Part shown: piece after piece, positions 34,277 through 42,730 of the stretch
Position numbering within the stretch: the first letter of the stretch is position 1
Layout: each line of letters begins with the position of its first letter
Assembly (NCBI GenBank): GCA_021162935.1
Contig: JAGGXR010000092.1
Coordinates: forward strand, 1-64,000
Direction of reading: 5' to 3'
Origin: Deltaproteobacteria bacterium
GTDB taxonomy: Bacteria; Myxococcota_A; Polyangia; HGW-17; SLPX01
DNA: 64,000 bases
Notes under the pieces: model-generated
The model's input: only the letters and a program-made list of their open reading frames with translations
The model's database searches: none
What the model was told of the DNA's origin: nothing
Made by a program: the position numbers and the translations under genes

Positions 34277-36298
34277 CTACTTGTGGTGGTGGAGTCCTGG
34301 GATTTTGCACATGCCTCGTGGGGTTGGTTTCCTGCCACCCGGGCATTTGGCCTTGCGGTGATGGGGGCGACGGGGTTTCGTCGAAACCTTGGCCGTCAGA
34401 CCGGAGAGTTGGTTCGCCACCGCGAGCAGTCGGCGGACCCGCCGTTCGGAGACGGCGTAGTCGAGTCCCTTGTATCCGATTCGTTGGGCGACTTCGTCTG
34501 CGTTCCACCGGTTGCCGTATCTCCACAAGGTCTTGAGGTAGGGGCCAACCTGTTTGTTTTCGTACCAGTTCGGGCCGAACTTCTTGCGCAGATGTTCGGT
34601 GAGTGTATCGGCGAGCACGAAGGCCCTTGCGTAATCGGCGGCGTAGAAAAATGGGTCCACGTCGAAGAGGTACCTCTGGGCGTCGTCTTTGGTGAGCGAA
34701 TAGCCGTATGCCTTCGAAAAAAGCCTTCTGTAGAGCTTCTTTCGGTCCGAGATCGGGCCTGAGTAGACACCGCGCCAAACCGAGGGATTGGCTCCGTGCA
34801 GGGCGCTTTCGTAGACCAATTTGGCCCATCCGTAGCGACGGTAGAGGTACATGTCCCAGGCGAGTTGGTGCCGAATGACAGAGCCCATGTTTTTGTCGCT
34901 CATCAGAGGCACCCGTCTGCGACGGAAGAACTTTGCGGGCAGGATCATGCCCATTTGTTCCGCGACGAGGAACCAGGGTTTTTGTCGAAGCATCCGAATC
35001 ACATCGGCCTTCTTGGGTGGACGTCGATTTCTGTCTGCCACGAATTTGCGATAGCGACGCAGCCACACCGGGTCGGCCCAGACTCGGGCGAACAGCTCAG
35101 CGAATCCTTCGGTCGCCGATGCGCTGCCGAGTTGCTGGAACTCGAATGATCGTTCCGTGGTCCATGCGTAATGGAGCGCGTGGCCTCCTTCGTGGAACAG
35201 GGTGGCCCAGCTCATGATGCCACCCGAGGGCTTGACGCTCACTCGGATATCGGAAGGAACGGAGATGGGAAAGCATGCCGCTCGTGGGTGTTTTTTCGGA
35301 TACATGGCGTCGTCGATCAGGATCTGGGTGCCTGCTGCTGTCCTGAGATCCAAACCGATGCCTTTGAGGAAGTACTTGAATGTAGGAACCATCAATTCGC
35401 GGGGCAGGAACTTTTCGGTCTCGGCGGCCCGCATGAGCCGTGCATGGTCCTTGCGTGAAAACTTGGACATGGGGATGCCCAGGCTCTCCTTGACCACTTG
35501 AGCCAACAGTTGGTGGTGGAGGGCGTCGGTTGCCTGGACGAAACGCCATCCCTTGTGGAGCAGGTCCAAAATGTTCGTCTGACGGATCTGCTCAGAGAGA
35601 CTGAAGTAAGAATCATATCCCATCCATTGGGCGAGTTGGTGGGCCTTGTTGTATTTTTCGAGGAGCACGGGGTTGAGTTTCGTCCGGATGACGTCGGCCT
35701 GAGCCTTTCGGATGGCCGTGCGTCTGGCCGCATCCTTTTCCTGGGAGAGAAGGACATCCAGATTTCGGAAGGCGACCGGATGCCTGATCCAGGACAGTGT
35801 CACCGTGGCGTTTGCTTCGATGTTCGTGAGTTCGTCCTCGAATCGAGCGGTCTTGCGTCCGATGTACTCGGTGGCCATGAAGTCCCGAAGGAACGTGGCC
35901 GCCCGCTTCTTTGCTGCAACGGCGGGACCTGTCAGATGGGCGATGTAGGCGCCGATTTGGGCCAGGGACTTTCTGCTCAGGAATAATTTCCTGCCGACGT
36001 ACGTGGAGGCCAGCATGCTGCGTTCGCCACGGGTTCGAGAATGCCAGTCCATCAGTGCTTGGACTTCGGTGAGTGCGCGGGCGACCTGTCGGTACCATGT
36101 GATTTTTCGTTCGGATGCCGCCTGTTGCTTGTGGACCACGACCACCGGGGCCGGCTGGGTCGTATTTTGGGCCTTCGGTTCGTGGACGATGCTCGTGGGA
36201 GCCGGCATACGGCAGGTTTGTGTCTTGGCGCAACCCTGCCCGAGTCCTGCAGTGATCAACAACGCCGCAACGGCTATGCGTATCGTGGTGCTCATCAT
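34277..36298 (-). CDS. Exported M3-like metallopeptidase
   Basis: A 673-residue zinc peptidase of the M3/M2-like oligopeptidase type. The zinc motif is HEGGH (His369, Glu370, His373), followed by a third ligand Glu397 in SATEGFAE, the expected spacing. The N terminus is a signal peptide ending in LGQGC (Cys23), an imperfect lipobox; a lipoprotein or a soluble periplasmic enzyme is likely. A Pro-rich linker follows. The C terminus is basic (KPRRPHHRKAKCPGGRKP). Two adjacent ATGs are preceded by AGGAGG nine bases before the first. It probably trims oligopeptides in the envelope. Confidence 0.85.
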   Translation of the reverse strand: MMSTTIRIAVAALLITAGLGQGCAKTQTCRMPAPTSIVHEPKAQNTTQPAPVVVVHKQQAASERKITWYRQVARALTEVQALMDWHSRTRGERSMLASTYVGRKLFLSRKSLAQIGAYIAHLTGPAVAAKKRAATFLRDFMATEYIGRKTARFEDELTNIEANATVTLSWIRHPVAFRNLDVLLSQEKDAARRTAIRKAQADVIRTKLNPVLLEKYNKAHQLAQWMGYDSYFSLSEQIRQTNILDLLHKGWRFVQATDALHHQLLAQVVKESLGIPMSKFSRKDHARLMRAAETEKFLPRELMVPTFKYFLKGIGLDLRTAAGTQILIDDAMYPKKHPRAACFPISVPSDIRVSVKPSGGIMSWATLFHEGGHALHYAWTTERSFEFQQLGSASATEGFAELFARVWADPVWLRRYRKFVADRNRRPPKKADVIRMLRQKPWFLVAEQMGMILPAKFFRRRRVPLMSDKNMGSVIRHQLAWDMYLYRRYGWAKLVYESALHGANPSVWRGVYSGPISDRKKLYRRLFSKAYGYSLTKDDAQRYLFDVDPFFYAADYARAFVLADTLTEHLRKKFGPNWYENKQVGPYLKTLWRYGNRWNADEVAQRIGYKGLDYAVSERRVRRLLAVANQLSGLTAKVSTKPRRPHHRKAKCPGGRKPTPRGMCKIPGLHHHK

Positions 36299-36420
36299 GT
36301 GTAACCGCCTCCTGATCATGGCCGCGTCGATGAGGGCATCGACCGTTTGTGTCGCATGATAATAAGGAGCAACGGTTTGTCTACTGTTTCAGCCGTTTGG
36401 TCGGAAAGGGAAGGGCGTGG

Positions 36421-36438
36421 TGGCGGAAGGAGCCGCCA
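36421..36438. terminator. Small hairpin in the gap after the beta-CASP gene
   Basis: TGGCGG-N6-CCGCCA is a perfect six-pair inverted repeat between the beta-CASP hydrolase stop and the start of the next minus-strand gene. It lacks a U-tract, so a terminator function is only possible. Confidence 0.25.
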
Positions 36439-36495
36439 GGTGCAACGAGGAGAGTACGGCGTTCCGAGAGAGAATGTATATGGTCGTCTCGTCGA

Positions 36496-37872
36496 CTACA
36501 GGTCTATGATTTGGCCTCTGGACGGGATCTCCACGGACATTTTGCGTTCAGTGAGCGCTTCTGCCAAGGACTTCTGTGAATCGATTTCTCCGTGGACCAG
36601 AAAGACTTTTTTGATGTTTGGTCCAGCGAGCTTGGCGTAGTTGATGAGCGCTTTTCTGCCTGCATGGGCGGAGAATCCGTCGAGCACCTGGACCGCCGCG
36701 TTCAGGTCCCGCATGACACCGAAGATTTTGATCTGAGACCTGCGTTCCGCGATGCGTCGACCCAGGGTGTGTTGGGCCTGGTACCCGACGATCACCACGG
36801 TGTTGTTGTGGGACTCGATGGAGTTCCGCAGGTGATGGACGATACGGCCCGCCTCGCACATGCCCGATGCCGAAATGATGACCAGGGGGCCCGGGGTGGT
36901 GTTCAAGGCCATGGATTCCTGGACGGACTGCACGTAACGCAGCGACTCGAATCCGAACGGGTCTGCGCCTTCGAGGAATTCAAGGGTCTCATAGTCGTAA
37001 CATTCCGGATGGTTACGGAAGACCTGGGTCAGGTTGACGGCGAGCGGGCTGTCCACGTAGGTGGGGATGGGCTCGATGGTCCCGGCCTTGACCAGTTCGC
37101 TCAAGGCATAGACCACCTCTTGGGTGCGTTCTAGGGCGAAACTCGGGATGATCACCTTTCCCTTCCGCTTCACCGCCTCGTTGATGATACGGGCGAGTTC
37201 TTCGTGGATGGATTCGATGGGGCCGTGTTCCCGATTTCCATAGGTGCTTTCCATGATGAGAAAGTCGACCTGTGCGGGAATTTCTGGATCACGAAGGATC
37301 GGCAGGTGTCGCCTGCCGATATCACCAGAAAACAGGATGCGCTGTCCTTCTGCCTCAATCAGGATACTCGCGCTGCCCAAGACGTGGCCTGCATCGTGGA
37401 ACGTCACCCGCACACCCGGGATGGGTTCGAAGGACTGCCAGTAATTGTAGGTGACAAATTGGCCCAGGGCCTTTACCGCATCCCGTTCCTTATAAATAGG
37501 CTCGATCGGCTCCCAGTCCGGGTCGTTGCCGAACTTTCGATTCAGGTATTTCGCGTCGTGCTCTTGGATCCTTCCCGAGTCACGCAGCATGAAAGCGCAC
37601 AGGTCCCTTGTTGCGGGCGTGGTGTAGATAGGGCCTTTGTAGCCCTTTCGGACGAGGCTCGGGATGTTGCCGCTGTGGTCGATGTGGGCGTGGGTCAACA
37701 GGACGGCATCCACATCCAGGGCCCAGGACGGCAGGTGTCGGTTCCGTTCGCGAGATTCTTGTCTGCGACCCTGGAACATGCCGCAGTCCACCAAGAGATT
37801 GCCTTGTTTCGTTTCGAGTCCGAACATGGATCCGGTCACTGTTTGGGCCGCTCCGAGGAAGAAGATTCTCAC
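36496..37872 (-). CDS. Metallo-beta-lactamase/beta-CASP hydrolase (RNA-processing type)
   Basis: A 458-residue protein with an MBL fold (THAHIDHSG, HDAGHVLGSA, FSGDIGR) and a beta-CASP insertion (about 245-365, VIIPSFALERTQEV), ending in the RMM-beta-CASP region with SAHAG and VHGE. It is related to CPSF73/Ysh1-like ribonucleases found in many bacteria, so RNA cleavage is the likely activity. GGAGGT six bases before GTG at 37872 fixes a GTG start; the frame extends 15 codons further, but the protein then would begin before the conserved RIFFLGAAQTVTGS. It lies downstream of the tRNA-Asp terminator. Confidence 0.92.
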   Translation of the reverse strand: MRIFFLGAAQTVTGSMFGLETKQGNLLVDCGMFQGRRQESRERNRHLPSWALDVDAVLLTHAHIDHSGNIPSLVRKGYKGPIYTTPATRDLCAFMLRDSGRIQEHDAKYLNRKFGNDPDWEPIEPIYKERDAVKALGQFVTYNYWQSFEPIPGVRVTFHDAGHVLGSASILIEAEGQRILFSGDIGRRHLPILRDPEIPAQVDFLIMESTYGNREHGPIESIHEELARIINEAVKRKGKVIIPSFALERTQEVVYALSELVKAGTIEPIPTYVDSPLAVNLTQVFRNHPECYDYETLEFLEGADPFGFESLRYVQSVQESMALNTTPGPLVIISASGMCEAGRIVHHLRNSIESHNNTVVIVGYQAQHTLGRRIAERRSQIKIFGVMRDLNAAVQVLDGFSAHAGRKALINYAKLAGPNIKKVFLVHGEIDSQKSLAEALTERKMSVEIPSRGQIIDL

Positions 37873-37944
37873 GACTGACCTCCATTTTCCGGTATTGCCC
37901 CAGTCAAATTGTTTCATACCATGGGATGGGAAAGGCCAAAAACG

Positions 37945-37979
37945 AAAAAAAGCGATACCTGATGTGTTCAGATATCGCT
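37945..37979 (-). terminator. Rho-independent terminator of the tRNA-Val/tRNA-Asp operon
   Basis: On the minus strand AGCGATATCTG pairs with CAGGTATCGCT over 11 base pairs (one G-U) with a 7-base loop, followed directly by seven T residues. It starts five bases after tRNA-Asp. This is the clearest terminator in the window. Confidence 0.93.
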
Positions 37980-37983
37980 CAAG

Positions 37984-38057
<74 letters not shown>

Positions 38058-38102
38058 AAAAGGTGTTCACACACCTCGTTGTTACCAACATCTCACTATC
38101 CA

Positions 38103-38174
38103 TGGGCGGAACAGGACTCGAACCTGCGACACCCGGCTTGTAAGGCCGATGCTCTACCACTGAGCTACCCGCCC
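38103..38174 (-). tRNA. tRNA-Val (anticodon UAC)
   Basis: A class I tRNA on the minus strand starting GGGCGGGTAGCTCAGTGG, with acceptor strand TCCGCCC and discriminator A. The anticodon loop CTTACAA carries anticodon TAC. CCA is not encoded. tRNA-Asp follows after 45 bases on the same strand. Confidence 0.95.
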
Positions 38175-38244
38175 GCCCGGTCGGGCCTCAAGGACTCGGT
38201 GTCACGAACCTGTTTAGGTGCGAGCCCTTGCCTGTTAGACGCAG

Positions 38245-38273
38245 CTTTTAGTCGTGGGATGTTTGTTTGTCAA
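38245..38273 (-). promoter_or_regulatory. Promoter of the tRNA-Val/tRNA-Asp operon
   Basis: On the minus strand a perfect -35 box TTGACA (38273-38268), a 17-base spacer and TAAAAG (38250-38245) as -10. The start point would be about 65 bases before tRNA-Val. The position between coaE (plus) and the tRNAs (minus) and the strong -35 make it convincing. Confidence 0.75.
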
Positions 38274-38477
38274 GGGTAAAAAAGTCGGCCGTGCATGCAT
38301 CGCCTCCTCCGGGGCGGATTATGTCCCAAGGCGTCGTGGAGCGTCGATGGACGGCCCCGACTCGACTTGGTACTTCTTGCTTGGAGGCGCTTCGGTGGGT
38401 ATCTTTGCTGCAGTCGTCCGAAATGTCGGATGGTTCGGATTGATGGCGAGTGCGGACTCGAAGTTGACGGATGTGGC

Positions 38478-39122
38478 ATGGGTGATCTGGTCGTAGTTGG
38501 TTTGACCGGGGGCATTGGATCCGGTAAGTCCACGGTGGCTGCGATGCTGGCGCGGCGAGGTTGTGTCGTGGTGGATGCGGATGGGATCGTGTCGGATCTC
38601 CTTGACCGGGATGGTGATGTGGCGGGTCAGGTCATGCGGTCGTTTCATCTGGGTCGGCAAGACGGAGGTCTGGATCGCCGTCGGTTGGCGCAGATCGTGT
38701 TCGAAAGTGAGTGGGCCAGGAACCGGATCGAGATGATCCTCCACCCGAAGGTGGCCGCCGTTGCTGCAGTCAGGATCGAGGACGCTCGCCGTGCAGGTTT
38801 GTCCGTGGCGGTCTATGACGTGCCGTTGTTGATTGAGACCAGGACTGATCGCCATGTGGACGTGGTCGTCGTGGTCACCGCGGCGTTGTCTGTGCGTCTG
38901 GAGCGACTGACCTCGCGTGGCATGGATGAGGCTGAGGCGCGACGGCGTATGGACGCCCAACTCAGCGATGCCGAACGTTGCGCCCATGCGGATTTTATCG
39001 TGGTCAATGATGGTGGGCTTGGCCAGTTGGAACAGCGGGTCGACGGCTTGTGGCATCAGTTGACCGCGTGGCGCGGCCGGTCGACGCCGCAACGGAAAGA
39101 CGGGCGTGGCGAGCGGTCGTGA
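38478..39122 (+). CDS. coaE: Dephospho-CoA kinase
   Basis: Phosphorylates dephospho-CoA to CoA with ATP, the last step of CoA synthesis. The 214-residue protein has the P-loop GLTGGIGSGKST at about 7-18, DADGIVSDLL, the FESEWARNRIEMILHPKV region and YDVPLLIET, all characteristic. The long open frame upstream is not conserved, so the ATG at 38478 was chosen; its ribosome-binding site is weak. The C terminus (beyond about 195) is a short basic tail. Confidence 0.93.
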   Translation: MGDLVVVGLTGGIGSGKSTVAAMLARRGCVVVDADGIVSDLLDRDGDVAGQVMRSFHLGRQDGGLDRRRLAQIVFESEWARNRIEMILHPKVAAVAAVRIEDARRAGLSVAVYDVPLLIETRTDRHVDVVVVVTAALSVRLERLTSRGMDEAEARRRMDAQLSDAERCAHADFIVVNDGGLGQLEQRVDGLWHQLTAWRGRSTPQRKDGRGERS

Positions 39123-39208
39123 CGGTGGAAGGGGCATTGGGGGGCGTGAACGGGCCGAGACTGATGCACGGAAGAAGCTGACGAATCCAACAGTGAGGAA
39201 ATGATCCC

Positions 39209-40312
39209 ATGGAAGTCATCCTTGTTACAGGTAGTGAGCGGTTCTTGTCGCGGTGGGTACTCAAGACATTGCTCGCCGAACATGCTTCGGCCGTTTTGTA
39301 CCTCCTGGCTCACCCCGATTATGTGGTCAGCACCCAGCAGTTCGTGGACCAGCTCCCCGACGAACAGAAGGTTCGCTGTCGGGTCCTGTCGGGGGCGGTC
39401 CTTTTCATGAACCTGGGCTTGACGAGTGACCAGTATCGCAAGTTGTCTCGCGAATTGACCCACGTATTTCATCTTTCAGACGAATGGAACAAAGCAAAGG
39501 GCGGCAGAGCCCTATTTCGGCATAACACAGAAGGGACCCGTGAGGTTTTGGAACTGGCTGGCACCTGTAAGAACCTGGAGCGTTTCTGCCATCTGTCGAC
39601 GGTGCTCGTTTCCGGCACGAGGACAGGAGTCGTGATGGAGGATGAGCTGGATGTGGGGCAGGGTTTTGGGGATGCGTATCAGAAGTCCAAGTTCCAAGCG
39701 GAAAAACTCGTTTCGCGATGGATGAGGCGTCTGCCTGTCACGGTCGTTCGGTCCGGGCTGATCGTGGGACATTCCAAGACAGGAGACCTGGACGCCGACG
39801 AGCCAGCCTTCCAACTGATTGCGCGGCTCATTCATCCACCTCGGGGAATCGTGACGCTCCCCAACGGTGGAAGGGCTCCATTCCATTTGGTTCCGGTGGA
39901 CTACTTGGCTCGGGCCTTGGTCCAGCTCGCTTTCGATGAGCAGGGGACAAGTCGTGTCTTTCATCTCACCGATCCGGCACCGGTAGCCGCCAAGCGGTTT
40001 CTCGACGTGGTTGCAAGCAAGATGCATCGCGATGGGGATGTCCGTCTCATTCCCGCGGCGGTGGCACGGGTGTTGCTTCGGAGCGGGTGGCTCGATCGGG
40101 TCGTTGGTGTCGGTCCAGTTTTCGGAATGTCATATCTCGAGCGGATGGTCTTCTACAACTGCCAGAATGCGTTGAGCGTCTTGTGGCTACAAGGCCTGCG
40201 TCAAGAGGGGTTCGATGCCTATGCCGAGGTCCTCGTCCGTGCCGTTCGGGACCGGTCCTCTCGTGGAGGCGGTCGTTCCTCGTCGCCTCAGGTCACAGAC
40301 CCTCTTGCCTGA
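39209..40312 (+). CDS. SDR-type reductase resembling thioester/fatty acyl reductases
   Basis: A 367-residue extended SDR-like protein closest in layout to the NAD_binding_4 family (male sterility/thioester reductase type): FCHLSTVLVSG with the catalytic Ser region, YQKSKFQAEKL with the Tyr-x3-Lys pair, and TVVRSGLIVGHSKTGDL. The nucleotide-binding turn reads VTGSERFLSRWVL instead of the usual TGxTGFLG, having lost two glycines, so cofactor binding may be altered. It could reduce a thioester or act on a lipid. It has no adjacent carrier-protein gene. GTGAGGA lies ahead of the ATG. Confidence 0.75.
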   Translation: MEVILVTGSERFLSRWVLKTLLAEHASAVLYLLAHPDYVVSTQQFVDQLPDEQKVRCRVLSGAVLFMNLGLTSDQYRKLSRELTHVFHLSDEWNKAKGGRALFRHNTEGTREVLELAGTCKNLERFCHLSTVLVSGTRTGVVMEDELDVGQGFGDAYQKSKFQAEKLVSRWMRRLPVTVVRSGLIVGHSKTGDLDADEPAFQLIARLIHPPRGIVTLPNGGRAPFHLVPVDYLARALVQLAFDEQGTSRVFHLTDPAPVAAKRFLDVVASKMHRDGDVRLIPAAVARVLLRSGWLDRVVGVGPVFGMSYLERMVFYNCQNALSVLWLQGLRQEGFDAYAEVLVRAVRDRSSRGGGRSSSPQVTDPLA

Positions 40313-40318
40313 GCCGAC

Positions 40319-42535
40319 CTATTGAATTTCCACGAGGCCTTCAGAAAGCATGTTCCACAGAGTCCGGACCGTTTCCAGTCGGGACATGCCGGAGATGACC
40401 AGAATTTCATCCACCGTCAGGTTGCCGTCGATCCTCGTGAGCAGGAACGCTGCTCGATGATCGATTCCTGATGTGGTCAAAGCTTCAGGTGTCGCCACAA
40501 CGATGGGAATAGCGTCCACCCCTCCGATTCTCGTCAAGAATCTGTCGGTCAGAGCTGATTGGTTTTGCTTGATGAGTGCCTCGAGATCCGGGTTGGCTCC
40601 CAGGAGTTCTTCCATCTGGCGGCAGAGGCTCAGGGATTCCTCGAATTTCCCGCTGGCATAGAGTTCTGCGGCCTGCTGCAGTTGTTGCGGCACATCCGGC
40701 ACTTCGGCATTTTGGTCTTTGAGATTGCGCCACGCTTCTCGTTCCAGCGTGGGCTGCTCGTCGAAGTCACTGCCGAAATCTTCATTGAGTGAGTCCAACG
40801 AATCCTGGGAGTCGTCTACAGGTATTTCCAGGGAGGTCACCACATGTTCGATGGAGTCGCCCGAAACTTGGAGATGATCCACTCTGCCGATGGTCGGCGC
40901 ATTGTCGTCGAAGTCCGTTCGGGGCGGCGCGGAGACGTTCTCGCCGGTGGCGTGCGTGGGTTCGTTGTCGCCGCCTTCTGTCTGTTCCGGCGCGGCTGAT
41001 TTGGAGGCGGATTTGGCGTCGAAGCTGGCTTTGTCGATGGTGGGGGCATCGTCGAAGTCCAGGTTGCCTTCTATGTCCCGTTCTGGTGTGTCTTGCGACG
41101 TTTTGGAGATGCGGTCTTTCTTCTTGTGGAGCCTGGTGGTCGTGGCGGCGTCGAAGCTGACTTTGTCGATGGTGGGGACATCGTCGAAGTCCAGGTTGCC
41201 TTGTATGTCCCGTTCTGGTGCGTCTTGCGACGTTTTGGAGATGCTGTCTTTCTTCTTGTGGAGCCCGGTGGTCGTTGCGGCGTCGAAGCTGGCTTTGTCG
41301 ATAGTGGGGGCATCGTCGAAGTCATTGTTCGATGCGGCTTGTGATGGGGCAAATTGGTCGTTGCGATCCACGAGAAGCTTGTTCGTTGTTGCTGCATCGA
41401 ATTCGACCTTGCCGATAGTGGGGGCATCGTCGAATTGGACCATGTGGCCGACGGACAGACGAGAAAGGTCGCCAGTTGGTTCTTCGTCGTCTGAAACGGG
41501 AGAGCCGGGAACCCGAGGAGACTGGATTGTGCCGTTGGAATTCTGGTGGACTGGGTGTCCGTTCGTTTCCGCTCCCTGCGACGGATGTACTATTTCAGGG
41601 ACCGGCATTCCCTCCAGCGTCATGGCGGTTCCCACGCGTTCCATATCCACGTACCCGGACGTGAGTAGATTCGAAGGCGACAGAGCCGATGGCTTCGAGT
41701 GAGCCTCGGACACGGCTTTTCCGAAGGCGGTTGCCGGGGCGGGCGATTCATTTGGCAACCGAGCGACCGTGGGAGCATCGTCGTCGAATCCCGATGCGTC
41801 CGTCCGAGACGATCGCGCATTCTCGGATTCAGCCGTTGGCTCGATGTCTTTTCGTGATGGCCTTGTAGCCGTCATCTGAATGTGGGATTGGTCGTCCGTT
41901 TTCGATTCAACTGGAGCCCGTGACGTGGTTACCTCATCGAGGTTTTCGTCGTCGAACGCGTTTCCGAGGTCTTCATCATCCAGATCATCGTCGCCGTCGA
42001 GATCAAGAGGCTCATCGCCGTCCGACGTTTGCTCCTGTTCCAGCTTCGTCGACTCGAATAGGTGGCCTGTCAGGACCATGCCCGAGTCTCCAGGGGGAAG
42101 GGCGTCCAACTCCATGGTTTGAGGTCGGTCACTGTCGGCAGTCAGGGCCTCGATGTCGATGGATTGTTCGTCCTGCCCGGGTAACTCGGCCTCCAATTCA
42201 ATGGCGGATTCGGTTTCCCCCGAGTCGCCAGGAGTTTGTTTCGGCTCGGTTTCTTCGACACCATCGAGCGACTCCGGTTCCTTGTCCATGTTCGCGAAAA
42301 GATTCGGGATGGGATCCGGTATTGAAACGTGCATGCCTGCGGACTTGGCCTTGAGGGCAATGATGTTCGCGTCCAGGAATGCAATGGCTTCTGTGATTGC
42401 CGTTGCGCCCGGTGCCGCTTCGGCTGCTCGAATGAGCTTGAAACGGACCTGATCGAAATGTCCCTTGCGATATTGACGGAACGCCTCCTCGACGAATGCG
42501 CGTGCTTCATCGGAGAGTTTTGCGATGTCGTCCAT
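40319..42535 (-). CDS. Acidic repeat scaffold with C-terminal RIDG domain
   Basis: A 738-residue acidic protein with three parts. Residues 1-65 are helical, TPR-like. Residues about 70-590 are low-complexity and carry seven short motifs of the form D-D/E-x-P-T-[I/V/L] (for example FDDAPTIDK, DAPTVARL, DEQPTLER); four of the later ones belong to units of 38-48 residues, two of them nearly identical 44-residue units. Residues about 625-738 are helical again and end in a roughly 42-residue domain with TRIDGNLTVDEI. The same domain occurs at the N terminus of the J-domain protein at 44732-46297. The Thr motifs could be kinase or FHA targets, which is a guess. The ATG at 42535 has GAAGG ten bases upstream. 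I do not recognise a family for the whole protein. Confidence 0.8.
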   Translation of the reverse strand: MDDIAKLSDEARAFVEEAFRQYRKGHFDQVRFKLIRAAEAAPGATAITEAIAFLDANIIALKAKSAGMHVSIPDPIPNLFANMDKEPESLDGVEETEPKQTPGDSGETESAIELEAELPGQDEQSIDIEALTADSDRPQTMELDALPPGDSGMVLTGHLFESTKLEQEQTSDGDEPLDLDGDDDLDDEDLGNAFDDENLDEVTTSRAPVESKTDDQSHIQMTATRPSRKDIEPTAESENARSSRTDASGFDDDAPTVARLPNESPAPATAFGKAVSEAHSKPSALSPSNLLTSGYVDMERVGTAMTLEGMPVPEIVHPSQGAETNGHPVHQNSNGTIQSPRVPGSPVSDDEEPTGDLSRLSVGHMVQFDDAPTIGKVEFDAATTNKLLVDRNDQFAPSQAASNNDFDDAPTIDKASFDAATTTGLHKKKDSISKTSQDAPERDIQGNLDFDDVPTIDKVSFDAATTTRLHKKKDRISKTSQDTPERDIEGNLDFDDAPTIDKASFDAKSASKSAAPEQTEGGDNEPTHATGENVSAPPRTDFDDNAPTIGRVDHLQVSGDSIEHVVTSLEIPVDDSQDSLDSLNEDFGSDFDEQPTLEREAWRNLKDQNAEVPDVPQQLQQAAELYASGKFEESLSLCRQMEELLGANPDLEALIKQNQSALTDRFLTRIGGVDAIPIVVATPEALTTSGIDHRAAFLLTRIDGNLTVDEILVISGMSRLETVRTLWNMLSEGLVEIQ
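40910..41434 (-). repeat. In-frame repeats in the scaffold gene
   Basis: Tandem in-frame repeats on the minus strand, each unit beginning with the FDDxPTI codons at 41434, 41320, 41188, 41056 and 40912. Two adjacent units are exactly 132 bases (44 codons) and nearly identical, including LHKKKD and ISKTSQD segments; the outer ones are 38 and 48 codons and diverged. Recent duplication of the central unit is likely. Confidence 0.85.
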
Positions 42536-42730
42536 CAAAATTTAGCCTTCCGAAACCGGCTGTCCGGCCCTTCCCTGCGTGTGTCGGCGCAAGAAAACGA
42601 TTGGCTTCTGTGTTGGGACGCCGCTGCAACCCGTGCGTCGGCGTCGAACAACAGGTTCATTCGTTCGCTGTGCGCTTCATTCCTTTTTTGCCTTTCGGGT
42701 GCGTCGCCGCACTCGGTGTAACGAACCTCC

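Noticed and set aside
34277-34400. His-rich tail of the peptidase as a tag or artefact
   Set aside because: The end HHHK is part of a longer basic tail with stop and is simply its natural C terminus.
41054-41320. 132-base tandem repeats as a possible CRISPR array
   Set aside because: The repeats are in frame within a protein gene, have no short spacers and no cas genes nearby.
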